Positions 1-10,000 of a stretch of 34,977 nucleotides of DNA are shown one piece after another (position 1 is the stretch's first letter; each line of letters opens with the position of its first letter). Below the pieces are notes generated by a model. It was not told the origin of the DNA. It searched no databases and worked only from the letters and a program-made list of their open reading frames with translations. Origin of the DNA: Mucilaginibacter sp. (GTDB lineage Bacteria; Bacteroidota; Bacteroidia; Sphingobacteriales; Sphingobacteriaceae). Position numbers and translations under genes: made by a program. The stretch lies in contig NZ_JAQBOI010000207.1 in the NCBI RefSeq assembly GCF_028288105.1, positions 1 to 34,977 of the forward strand. Reading direction: 5' to 3'.

Positions 1-889
1 CAAAATCAGCGTCAGAATACTTTACCTGGCCGCCATTTACATTATGCAGCAATTGCTCGTTAACCAATGTCATAAAATCAATTGCGCCTACTGCTTTTGG
101 CAAGCCGGAAGGGACTTGAAAGCCATAGGTACCCGAGTAATTAAGTTCAAGCGACCCCTTCTTACCTTTTTTGGTGGTCACTAATATTACACCATTGGCA
201 GCACGTACGCCATAAATAGCTGCGGATCCATCTTTTAGTACCGATACACTTTCTATATCATTAGGATCAAGACGGGTAATATTATCCCGCGGAACACCAT
301 CGATAACAACCAATGGATCGCCGAAACCGCGAATACTAAATGAGTTATCAAATGAACCGGGTTCTGCAGAGTTTTGAACCACACGTAAACCGGCTACTTT
401 ACCGGTAAGAGAATTTAGAACGTTCTCGTTTTTGGTTGTGACAATTTCACTGTTGTTAACCGATGCGATAGAACCGGTAACCGTAACTTTCTTTTGCGTA
501 CCATAACCTACAACTACTACTTCATTTAATGAAGAGGAGCTTTGTGCCAGCTTTATGTTTACGGTTTCCTGGGTATTAATTACTACCTCTTGAGGGGTGT
601 ACCCTAAAAACGAAAATAAAAGCGTTTGGCCTGAAGCTACATTTAACGAAAACTTTCCATTAACATCAGTTACCGAACCCGTTGTGGTTCCTTTAACTGA
701 TACCGATACCCCGGGTAACGGCCCGGCATTATCAGATACTACCCCGATAATAGTTTTGGTTTGTGCAAAAGCTGAATTGCACATTAGTAAAAACAAAAAA
801 GGTACAATACAATAATGTACCACCTTTTTGATTTTCACACCATAGCGAATGCCATGGCATCCACCATAATTGGTAAAAATTTCATCCAT
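1..889 (-). CDS. SusC/RagA-family TonB-linked outer membrane protein, N-terminal part (3' end truncated by window edge)
   Basis: Reverse-strand reading from ATG at 889: MDEIFTNYGG...LLMCNSAFAQTKTIIGVVSDNAGPLPGVSVSVKGTTTGSVTDVNGKFSLNVASGQTLLFSFLGYTPQEVVI...LNEVVVVGYGTQKKVTVTGSIASV...LTGKVAGLRV...SFSIRGFGDPLVVIDGVPRDNITRLDPNDIESVSVLKDGSAAIYGVRAANGVILVTTKKGKKG. This is the typical CarboxypepD_reg-like + plug pattern of SusC; frame is open to position 1. Confidence 0.95.
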   Translation of the reverse strand, partial: MDEIFTNYGGCHGIRYGVKIKKVVHYCIVPFLFLLMCNSAFAQTKTIIGVVSDNAGPLPGVSVSVKGTTTGSVTDVNGKFSLNVASGQTLLFSFLGYTPQEVVINTQETVNIKLAQSSSSLNEVVVVGYGTQKKVTVTGSIASVNNSEIVTTKNENVLNSLTGKVAGLRVVQNSAEPGSFDNSFSIRGFGDPLVVIDGVPRDNITRLDPNDIESVSVLKDGSAAIYGVRAANGVILVTTKKGKKGSLELNYSGTYGFQVPSGLPKAVGAIDFMTLVNEQLLHNVNGGQVKYSDADF

Positions 890-1008
890 AAATAAATTGA
901 TTTAAACTGGTTTATAATTACACCGGTAATATTGTATCAGGATTGGTTAGCCATATACAATTACTTTACCGGCAGACAAGTATAAACTGAGGTGTATTAA
1001 AAGGAGGG

Positions 1009-1070
1009 TTAAAAAAGGGGTTAATACAGTTAATAATTCATTAACCGTTACTTATTAACCGCTTTTTTAA
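1009..1070. promoter_or_regulatory. Long inverted repeat between the regulator gene and susC (terminator and/or operator)
   Basis: Left arm 1009-1026 TTAAAAAAGGGGTTAATA pairs with right arm 1053-1070 TATTAACCGCTTTTTTAA (17/18 complementary). The loop contains a smaller inverted repeat GTTAAT(1029-1034)/ATTAAC(1040-1045). On the minus strand the structure ends in CCCCTTTTTT. Confidence 0.6.
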
Positions 1071-1120
1071 GAAATAAATGGGTGTATTCGCCGTTAAGGC
1101 GATAAAGATTTTTTAGAATA

Positions 1121-3679
1121 TTATTTGCAGATCTTATCAAAGTGAACGGGATATTCACTGCCCATTGACTTTTGGTACTCAGTCACAAATTCATCGTAAA
1201 CTTTTTTGGCGTAATCAATTCCCTTGATCCGTCTGAGCGACTTAAGCTTATATTTTAAAGCGATATCATTAAAGGGGTCGATATTTAATACCACGCGGCA
1301 TACATCCAAAGCTTTTTTGTAATCGCCGCCTTCATATACCTTTTTTATTTCGGATAAAATTACCGGCATAAGCAATTCTTCAAAACTCAGTTTAACATCA
1401 TCCAGCCAGGTTTCGGGTACATACTGTAAAAGCCCTCCGGATGCAATCAAATCAAACTGATCTGTTATAAATTGTTCTGCTGTAATGTGATGATCATGAA
1501 TTTGATTAATAGAATCGGTTACTACAAAATAGTCACAAAAAAAACTTTCACTTAATTTAAAGCAATAGGTATCGTTTAAAAAGCTAAGTTCGATGCCATC
1601 TATATCGGCAATTATATTTCTGAGGTGATTAATTGTTACCCCTTTAATGTTTTTTGTTTTTACAACCTCTTTATCAGGCCATAGTATTGTAGATATTTTT
1701 TTTGAAACAACACCGTGGGCATCTTTGCTGTTTAACAATATTAAAATAAACAGTTGTTTTATCTTTGGGCTAAACAGGTAAGTAATATCCTTGCTGTTTT
1801 TGTTAAATACAATAAACTCTCCCAATAAATAAACAGCATTTGGCTTTATACCTGCTTCTTTTTTCTTGCTATAAAAGTCGGGTATTATCTCATCGTCAAC
1901 CTTTATTATGCTACCTTTTAGTTTTCGCCGTCTGATAAAATACCACAAGGCCCCGCATATAACTATTATAAGAGCGATAAGATATTTATAAATACCGTTA
2001 AACCTGCTTGTATTTGTTTGCTGCGAGCTTAAATAAGCCTGCTGGCTTACCGGCGGAGATGTAAGGGCATAGATCTTAACGGTAGATTGCGACGGAGAAG
2101 TAAACTCCTGGGTCGCACAAAAAAACTCATCTTGCTTAGGATCAAAAAATAAATTAAAATCGCTTTCGATCCGTTCTGAAGCAACCGGTATAGTGCCGCT
2201 GACTATTTCATACGAACCATCTCTAACAGAGAATTTATAAAGCCTTAAATTGGTTTTTGGTTTTTCGTGCGGATAACATAGTGCATAAAAAAACTTTTTA
2301 TCTTTTGAGAGGATAAGATTATTAGCCGAAACAAAAGGCTCTTCGTCGGGGCTTATTTCCCAGCATTTTTTAATAACACGGGTGGTTAAATTAATTCTGT
2401 AGAGGTCGTAAAAATGCTTCCCTCCAATAATTTGATTGCCCGATTGATTACCATAACCGCCAAATATATAAACTTCGTTATTTTCATCAGTTTGGCTGCT
2501 CCCCGAAAAAAATCGCGGGGATATGGTATCGCCGGTAAACAAAACCTTTTCCCAGCTATCTGTAGTTTGTTGATATTTAAAGAAATCTTTATGATATGAA
2601 AACGAACCATATCCGCCAAAAAGATAAAAGTTGTTTTGATCTTTATCAAAAAATATATTGTGGTGGTGCCTTTGTTGTTTTATTAAAGCTTTACCAACAG
2701 CTTCCCATTTTAAAGTACTTAAATCAAGCGCTGCTATGCTATGCAATGAATCTGGCGGTTGTACTTCATAAACATAGCACTTGTTTTGCCTGATATTAAC
2801 TATGCTTTTGCCCAGCAAAAGCGTCATGGGTATTTTATTATTATACGGCTTACCTATTACATTATCTGCCTGTACATTGTACTGTATCAACGAATCTTTT
2901 TTAAACATGAACAACACCTGTTGGTTTACATCAAAATTTACCCCTGCTACTTCATTAAAAGTCCGTTTTAATTTAGGTGTCCAAAAATATGATTCATTTA
3001 TAAGCCAGGCCGGATGATCTACATAGCCAACGGCATCTCCATCATCTGTATGCACGTTGTGTCCATTCCATTCATTAAGCGGGAAATAATACTTTTTGCT
3101 ATCATCATTAATAGTCAAATTTTTGATGGCCATATTGGGCACATCAGAGTAATGCTTATTCTTACCAAAGGTTAGCTCAGGTGTTATTTTACCTTTAAAA
3201 CCAAAGTCTTTTGCCTTATACCATTTATCATTTACAAAAAAGCCTACCGTGTTGGCTTCCAAATCAATATCAGCTTTTACCCTTATCCATTTTCGCTTTA
3301 TTAATTGTGTTAAATTAAGCGGGATCTCAATCTTATTGCTTTTACTATCAATATTGAAATTTAATGTTGGCGAGCCATTATGGTTAAAAATATAAGTTAA
3401 GCTGTACGAATTGCCGCTTGTATCGGTTATATTAAATACATAACCTAAGTGGTCATTATCCCATAAAGACAAATCAAAACTTATTGATAAATGATTATTA
3501 AACGTAGGTTTATCGTTAGCAAAAACAACATATGATGTACGTTTACTTAGTAAACTATCATTCGAATTGAACTGTAGCCCCTGTGCGTTGCCTTTTAATG
3601 AAGGCAATAATATTATTAATATATAAATAGCTTTACAGACCGTTTTTGGCAGTACTAAAATTCTATTATATACGCTCAT
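1121..3679 (-). CDS. Membrane-anchored regulator: signal peptide/TM, LamG-like and Kelch-repeat periplasmic region, TM, cytoplasmic OmpR-like winged helix + BTAD-like domain
   Basis: ORF 1121..3721; first ATG at 3679 (MSVYNRILVLPKT...) is preferred over the GTG at 3721. Kelch-like segments (NNFYLFGGYGSFSYHKDFFKYQQTTDSWEKV; NEVYIFGGYGNQSGN), TM (YLIALIIVICGALWYFIRRRK), C-terminal ILWPDKEVVKTKNIKGVTINHLRNIIADIDGIEL...YCFKL and a BTAD-like tail (YKKALDVCRVVLNIDPFNDIALKYKLKSLRRIKG). Confidence 0.7.
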   Translation of the reverse strand: MSVYNRILVLPKTVCKAIYILIILLPSLKGNAQGLQFNSNDSLLSKRTSYVVFANDKPTFNNHLSISFDLSLWDNDHLGYVFNITDTSGNSYSLTYIFNHNGSPTLNFNIDSKSNKIEIPLNLTQLIKRKWIRVKADIDLEANTVGFFVNDKWYKAKDFGFKGKITPELTFGKNKHYSDVPNMAIKNLTINDDSKKYYFPLNEWNGHNVHTDDGDAVGYVDHPAWLINESYFWTPKLKRTFNEVAGVNFDVNQQVLFMFKKDSLIQYNVQADNVIGKPYNNKIPMTLLLGKSIVNIRQNKCYVYEVQPPDSLHSIAALDLSTLKWEAVGKALIKQQRHHHNIFFDKDQNNFYLFGGYGSFSYHKDFFKYQQTTDSWEKVLFTGDTISPRFFSGSSQTDENNEVYIFGGYGNQSGNQIIGGKHFYDLYRINLTTRVIKKCWEISPDEEPFVSANNLILSKDKKFFYALCYPHEKPKTNLRLYKFSVRDGSYEIVSGTIPVASERIESDFNLFFDPKQDEFFCATQEFTSPSQSTVKIYALTSPPVSQQAYLSSQQTNTSRFNGIYKYLIALIIVICGALWYFIRRRKLKGSIIKVDDEIIPDFYSKKKEAGIKPNAVYLLGEFIVFNKNSKDITYLFSPKIKQLFILILLNSKDAHGVVSKKISTILWPDKEVVKTKNIKGVTINHLRNIIADIDGIELSFLNDTYCFKLSESFFCDYFVVTDSINQIHDHHITAEQFITDQFDLIASGGLLQYVPETWLDDVKLSFEELLMPVILSEIKKVYEGGDYKKALDVCRVVLNIDPFNDIALKYKLKSLRRIKGIDYAKKVYDEFVTEYQKSMGSEYPVHFDKICK

Positions 3680-3935
3680 TATAAAAGTGGATGATTGATA
3701 GGTAAGTATAAGCAATACCACAAAATTATGTTTTTCGGGGCGAAAAAAATCGTTTTCTTTTCCTAAGAGTGGCTTTTTCTCTATATGCCCGATAAAGCTT
3801 TGGTTTACAATTTATAAGTCCCTCTCATTTGCCAATAATAATCTATTGCATTTAATATCTTCAGGCAAAGCACCGGCGTTTTCTCCACAAAGGTTGCGTC
3901 GCGCAAACCATTTACATACTTTCGCCGCAACCAAT

Positions 3936-5765
3936 ATGAAAGTAATTATAGCTGAAAAGCCATCTGTAGGGCGCGAGATAGCCAAAGTTTTTGGCGCTAC
4001 CACTAAAAAGGACGGTTATATGGAAGGCAAGGGTTACACCTTTACCTGGGCCTTTGGGCATCTGTTGCAACTGGCCGCGCCGCAAGAATATGGTTATTAC
4101 GGCTGGAATGTACAGAACCTGCCCATGCTGCCGCAAAAGTTCAAACTATCCATCCGTAAGGTAAAAACTAAGGATGGCATGGTAGAAGACCCCGGCGTAA
4201 GAAAACAGTTAGATATTATTAAGGCCTTATTTGACGAAGCTACCGAGATCATTGTAGCCACAGATGCCGGGCGGGAAGGTGAACTGATCTTCCGATACAT
4301 TTACTACTACCTTAAATGCAAGAAACCCTTTAAACGGTTGTGGATCTCTTCGCAAACTGATGCAGCGATAAAAGAAGGGTTCCGCAATCTAAAGCCGGGT
4401 TCAGATTACGATACGCTGTTCAATTCCGCCCACTGTCGCTCACAATCCGACTGGTTGGTGGGGATGAACGCTACACAGGCGCTGAGCTTATCATCCGGTA
4501 CACGTTCTGTATTATCTTTAGGCAGGGTGCAAACCCCTACCCTGGCCATGATTTGCGCACGTTATTTGGAGAATAAAAAATTTTTACCGCAAACCTATTA
4601 CCAGGTCAGTATCCAGCCGGATAAAGACGGGCAGGTATTTAAAGCGGTTTCTGAAAAAAACTTTAAAACTAAAGAAGAAGCACAGGCAGTGCTTGATCTG
4701 GTGGAAGACGTTACTTTAGGTTTCCCACAGGGAGGGCACATTTTAAGCGTGGAAGCCAAGCCGCGTAAAGAACCACCTCCGCTATTGCATGACCTAAGCA
4801 GTTTGCAACAGGAGGCCAATAAACGCAAAGGCTTTACGGCCGACCAAACGCTAACCCTACTGCAAAACCTGTATGAAAGCAAACTGGTTACTTACCCACG
4901 TACCGGCAGCCGTTATATTGGCGATGATGTATATGCGGGCGTACCGGCACTAATTGATAAGTTTATGGATCATAAAGAGTTTGGCAAACAGGCCACCCTG
5001 CTTTCTGGCTCCAAATTGAATAAGCGTAGTGTTAATGCGAAAAAAGTGACCGATCACCACGCGATATTGCCTACCGGCGAAACACCTCATCAACTTTCGC
5101 CAGACCACCAAGCTATTTATGATATGGTGGCAGGACGGATGCTGGAAGCTTTTCACCAGGATTGTATCAAAGAGATCACTAAAATCACCGTACAATCGGG
5201 TTCTAAATTTATTGCAAGCGGTACTGTGATTCAAACCGGTGGTTGGCGTGCGGTATTCAATGATAAGGATGAGGAAAAGAAGGATGAGGAGAACGCGACA
5301 CTGCCCAAAGTAACACAAGGCGAAAACCTTCCTGTTACAGATAAAGCCTTATTAGAGAAACAGACCAAGCCAAAGCCTTTATACAACGAGGCAAGTTTGC
5401 TGAAAGCATTAGAGACAGCTGGTAAAGAAATTGATGATGAGGAATTGCGCCAGGCTATGAAGGATAGCGGCCTGGGTACACCGGCTACAAGGGCAGCCAT
5501 GATAGAAACCTTGCTAAAGCGCAATTACATTTTAAGAGAGAAGAAAAACCTGGTCCCTACCGAAACCGGCCTTGCTGTTTATGAAGTAGTTAAACACCAG
5601 CAAATAGCACAGGCAGAACTAACCGGTAACTGGGAAAAGCGACTGGAAGAGATAAGAAGCGGTGCTTCAGTTAGTGCATTTCAGGAAGAGATCAAAACCT
5701 ATACCCGCGCTATTACGCAAGAATTACTGCAGGCGGGAAAAGGAATGGTGATTAAAATGCCCTAA
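3936..5765 (+). CDS. topB: DNA topoisomerase III (type IA)
   Basis: MKVIIAEKPSVGREIAKVFGA...IIVATDAGREGELIFRYIYYYLKCKKPFKRLWISS...SDWLVGMNATQALS...LSLGRVQTPTLAMI...LVTYPRTGSRYI...GLGTPATRAAMIETLLKRNYI. These are canonical type IA topoisomerase motifs. ATG at 3936 gives a conventional N-terminus; the ORF-track start at 3846 adds 30 implausible residues. Confidence 0.96.
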   Translation: MKVIIAEKPSVGREIAKVFGATTKKDGYMEGKGYTFTWAFGHLLQLAAPQEYGYYGWNVQNLPMLPQKFKLSIRKVKTKDGMVEDPGVRKQLDIIKALFDEATEIIVATDAGREGELIFRYIYYYLKCKKPFKRLWISSQTDAAIKEGFRNLKPGSDYDTLFNSAHCRSQSDWLVGMNATQALSLSSGTRSVLSLGRVQTPTLAMICARYLENKKFLPQTYYQVSIQPDKDGQVFKAVSEKNFKTKEEAQAVLDLVEDVTLGFPQGGHILSVEAKPRKEPPPLLHDLSSLQQEANKRKGFTADQTLTLLQNLYESKLVTYPRTGSRYIGDDVYAGVPALIDKFMDHKEFGKQATLLSGSKLNKRSVNAKKVTDHHAILPTGETPHQLSPDHQAIYDMVAGRMLEAFHQDCIKEITKITVQSGSKFIASGTVIQTGGWRAVFNDKDEEKKDEENATLPKVTQGENLPVTDKALLEKQTKPKPLYNEASLLKALETAGKEIDDEELRQAMKDSGLGTPATRAAMIETLLKRNYILREKKNLVPTETGLAVYEVVKHQQIAQAELTGNWEKRLEEIRSGASVSAFQEEIKTYTRAITQELLQAGKGMVIKMP

Positions 5766-6001
5766 AGTGCTAAGCGGTTCTTACCAAGTATGACCTCATC
5801 AATACATTTACCTATGGTGGTTAAAAGATAATTATCCAGGATATCTTCATTCCTCTGTAACCATTCGTTGCCTGATTTAAAAAGCATGGCTGCTTTACCA
5901 TCGGCAAATTGTACTTTCCATACTTTCCAGCTTTTATATAAGTCTGTAGTGATCTGTATCAACTGGGTAGTACCGTCGGCTAATTTTATTCTGTATTTCA
6001 T
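5762..6001 (-). CDS. Small hypothetical protein (79 aa)
   Basis: ORF MKYRIKLADGTTQLIQITTDLYKSWKVWKVQFADGKAAMLFKSGNEWLQRNEDILDNYLLTTIGKCIDEVI; convergent with topB with overlapping stop codons. Confidence 0.6.
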   Translation of the reverse strand: MKYRIKLADGTTQLIQITTDLYKSWKVWKVQFADGKAAMLFKSGNEWLQRNEDILDNYLLTTIGKCIDEVILGKNRLAL

Positions 6002-6170
6002 AGGTAAATTCAATATTAAAACCAACTTCTAATGTTTCTAATACAGCAATAAATACGTTTAAAAACAGATAATATTATATTCTATTTTATACTCTTAGGC
6101 TGATATAAACTAAAGCGTTCATCATCAGTTAGAAGCGTACACTGCACAGCAAGCTACAACTTTAGGTTGT

Positions 6171-6200
6171 AATTTTACAAAAATATTTTTTTGTAAAATT
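6171..6200. promoter_or_regulatory. Perfect 13-bp inverted repeat with 4-nt spacer in a divergent intergenic region
   Basis: AATTTTACAAAAA-TATT-TTTTTGTAAAATT; all 13 arm positions complementary. Confidence 0.7.
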
Positions 6201-6308
6201 CTTGATACAATTAAAGGGTTTTCATTAACTTAGCTGTGCAGTCTACCATCTGTACGTTCGATCAAATACTTGCGATTTTTATTTTTTTACCTGTAAATTC
6301 TAATTGCT

Positions 6309-7034
6309 ATGAGTATTAGTTTACACGCAAATCTATCTAAAGATATCGCATGTCAATCCGCTTTATTTTCGTTAAATAACAAAATAGACACCAAAGAGCT
6401 GGACATAGAAGATGTAGGCAATTTAATTCCCGGCAGCGTTATGGTGCAGGACCTGGATGAGCTTACAAATCTGTATATGAACGATAATGGCTGCCGCATA
6501 TTAAAGCGTTGTAAGGAGGAACTTAACAGCTTGGGGCCTGCCTATTTTGATATGTTTTTCCCTCCCGAAGAGATCGAAATTTTAAAGATCGAGGTTAGAA
6601 AGTTTCTGCAACTCGGCGATCCATCACTTATATATTCCTTCTTTCAGCGGGTAAGACCCGATAAAAACAGCGATTATAAATGGTATTTGAGCAATGTAAG
6701 GCTTTACATGCCCTTTGCCCCTGGCGAAAATCTCAAGCTAATAAATGTTGCTATAGAAGTTGATAATATATCATATGCATCTAAAAAGATCAATTCTATA
6801 TGCGAGCAAAATGAGTTTGCCCAGAAAAATTACTTTAAATATCTTTTGCTTACCAAACGTGAAAAAGAGATAATAAAGCTGATTGCCAATGGGTGTAATA
6901 GCCGTTATATTTCAGATACGCTTTTTATATCGTTACATACCGTAAATAACCATAGGAAGAATATTTTGAACAAACTGAACATTAAAGGGATAATTGATTT
7001 GATAAAGTTTGCCGCTGCATACAGTATAATATAA
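6309..7034 (+). CDS. LuxR/NarL-type HTH transcriptional regulator with N-terminal PAS-like domain
   Basis: C-terminus LLTKREKEIIKLIANGCNSRYISDTLFISLHTVNNHRKNILNKLNIKGIIDLIKFA is a classic GerE/LuxR HTH; N-terminus VMVQDLDELTNLYMNDNGCRILKRCKEEL... resembles a PAS fold. Confidence 0.92.
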   Translation: MSISLHANLSKDIACQSALFSLNNKIDTKELDIEDVGNLIPGSVMVQDLDELTNLYMNDNGCRILKRCKEELNSLGPAYFDMFFPPEEIEILKIEVRKFLQLGDPSLIYSFFQRVRPDKNSDYKWYLSNVRLYMPFAPGENLKLINVAIEVDNISYASKKINSICEQNEFAQKNYFKYLLLTKREKEIIKLIANGCNSRYISDTLFISLHTVNNHRKNILNKLNIKGIIDLIKFAAAYSII

Positions 7035-7041
7035 ATTTTAT

Positions 7042-10000
7042 TTAGGCTGCTTTTTGGCCGTTACTTTCAAACATAGTTACAAACTTAAGCACAGCCGGCA
7101 ACGCTGCTGTTAAAACACCTAAATAAGTAATTATAGTTGAATAGGTTTCTTGTTGAGATGCGAAGAGAAATGCTAAAACCGCAACAATCAATATCATTAA
7201 CGGCGTTTTAAGCTTGTTCCAATTACCGTTATCTGTTATTTGCTTCCGTATCATCATTGCTTCAGACGTGCCGATAGCGGTAAGAATAAAATTCCTGAAG
7301 CCTTTATTAAATAAATGTAACGCTCCATTTTTTCGTATAATTAGCCCTTTGCTTACTAGCATCGTGAGGTTATAATCGTCATATGAATTTACAAGGCTAT
7401 CCTCGGCCAGGTCATATAATAAAAACTTTTCTTCCTTTGTTAACGATTGCCATATATACATGTAAAAATAATGGGATGTAACCTGCATTTTAAAAGCAAG
7501 GGAATCGCCATCGAGATAACCAGGCTTAGTTACATCTAATTTTTCAAGCATAGTTACCAATGGTTCCTGCATTCTGTTTAAAAAATGCGTATGGCTGGTT
7601 TCCTGTAGCAATACCTTTTTCCAGGCTGCCAGATCGTCTGATATAGTTATGTCGCTTGTGATAAGCACATCTATAATTATCTTAAAATGCCCCAATAGTA
7701 CATGCCATCTTTCCAGGTCATGCTCAGGCTTTCTTCCATCGGCTTGTCTTAAAGTTCTTTCATTAAGCGATTCAAGAAAGTTTACCGGGTGCACAGTAGA
7801 GGTAATAAATATTTTGCTTTTGTTCTTCTGCAGCAAGTTTTCTAAGAAGTTCAACTTTATAGAGTTGGTTAAAGCGCTTTGTATGTCGTATTCAAAGTGG
7901 TTAACTATAATAAGCGAAAAATCTCCATTTAAAGCTAATTTAGCGATATTGATCCAATCACAGTTAGTTTTTAAAGCTTCTTCATTGTCTGGAATAAATA
8001 TCATATCTACTATTAACACATTCCCTAAAGAGTAATCGTTTTCATTAAGTACAGCAATTTTATCATCCTTTCCATAAATCTTTTTATCGGCTATCAATCG
8101 CTTAATTTTTTCTAATTTACCTGAACCGGGAGAGCCTATGATAAATAGCAGCGAATTTAGTTTAGAGTGTGTTATAAGTACCTGGTCGATATCCTGCCAA
8201 CCTGATTCTATTGGAAGGTTTAAGGCAAATAATTTACGGATGATAAGATGCAATATGCGCCAAAAAATAAAAAGCGACGTGATAAAGAGGAACCAATATA
8301 TTATACCATAATTAGTTAGTGGCAATATGTGTGGCAGTATATAATTTAACCTAATGGATGTTAGTTCAAGATACTTGCCAGATGGCAACAGATAAGAGGT
8401 GTATGCAGGTGTGTTATCAAACAAACCGTTGAATATTAAAGAATTTCCGGGGTGGTTATTATAAAACTCGTCTATACCACTTTTATCAAGCTTGTTATAG
8501 CTCATGTTATTAAATAACCATGCAGTTTTTATCTCGGCATAAGATGGTTCTTGTTTTATCTCGGCATACGATGGTTTTTGATTTGGGAGAGCTTTTGAAT
8601 TAATGTTTATATCGTTTATCCAAACATGGTCGGCATAAATATTTTTTAATTTAAAAAACGAACTGTCATTTGGCGTCGACACCTTTTTTACAACTTCCTG
8701 TATAAAAAACGCATGCCTGTATCTCGATGTTAACCTCTCGTTGTAGTTATATGATGATGTGTAAAATAGTGCAACAGGTATACCACTCGTAATAATTAAC
8801 CGGGTAACTATCATTAGGGAGTAACTGGAACTAAAATCCCAGGAACCTGCCGAAACCCTGTGTTTTATCCGCCTTAAACCCCCAAATAATCTTACTGATA
8901 TTTTTACAAAGCCCCACGAAATACCGATCAATACCGCCTCAAATAACAAAAACAGTATCGCCTGGCCCTGTATCATGATCAAAGCAATAAAGTTTATAAC
9001 TATAATTATGGTTAGTAAGGCAGCATTCCCTTTTCTCTTTTCAGAATACTTTAACGGCTCAAGCTTTTTATAAACGTCTGAATACAGAATATTTAAAAAC
9101 AAAGTAACAGCCGTTGCCGAAAATAATAGGATGAATAGAAATTGCAAAAAGCTGGTTATATTATAAAATATGATGAGCAGCAGTATGTTTATAATATTTA
9201 AAACTATTGCCAAATTATATTGATGATGGTAGCGCGAATCTGGTCGTATCCACGATATATCAAAGTACTGCTTTTCAAAAAAGGATTGCTTTCTGCAAAG
9301 AATAAATATGAGCAGCAGTTGAATAATGAGGACCAGAAAGAACGTGATAAGCATGTAAAAGCTAAAAGAGAATATTTTAATATCCCTCATGTTTTTAAAC
9401 GAGGTGCTCTCAAATACCAGCACATAGTAAGGCAGGTTTTGAATAGGCCTGGCGTAAAAACTATAATCATCTCCCGAATATATGGCTTCAAAGAAATCGC
9501 TTCCCTGGCTTGTAATTAAGCCGTTTAACTTTTGTTTAGCCGAAACTTCACTCAGGAAGTTCTCGTTAAGGTTTTTAGTTGTATCTGAATGGTAAAGCAC
9601 CTTACCTTGCGCATTTACAATACAATAGAATAAGCCCTTGGGCAATACAGGCTGTTTAAGGCATTTAAGATTAACCGTTATGGCAGCCACAGCTGCATCC
9701 TTGTTAACTGTTGGAATAGATATAACAGTGGTAAACTTGCCGCTTGTCCAGGATACTATCTGGTCTACATAATATGGCTTGTTTAGCTGGTTGTCCATGA
9801 AATAGGTTTTGTTAGCAATTATGCTTTTAAAATAATTCCTTTCTCCGAAATTTCCTGATGGCGAACTGTCATACAAAGCCGACCAGTTGTTTACTTCCAA
9901 TCCGTTTGTTTGTATCCAATAAACCTTATTGAGATCAAACACCTGAAAAACTGAATCTAAGGTTCTGCCATATTTATTGTTAAGCCGGGTACTATCAGAA

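Noticed and set aside
2386-3017. Several small ORFs on both strands inside the Kelch regulator gene
   Set aside because: They lie within a long well-supported ORF, have no recognisable domains and look like random AT-rich reading frames.
3936-5765. topB as marker of an integrative conjugative element
   Set aside because: Bacteroidota ICEs often carry topB, but no relaxase, integrase, tra genes or terminal repeats are seen nearby; treated as a chromosomal gene.
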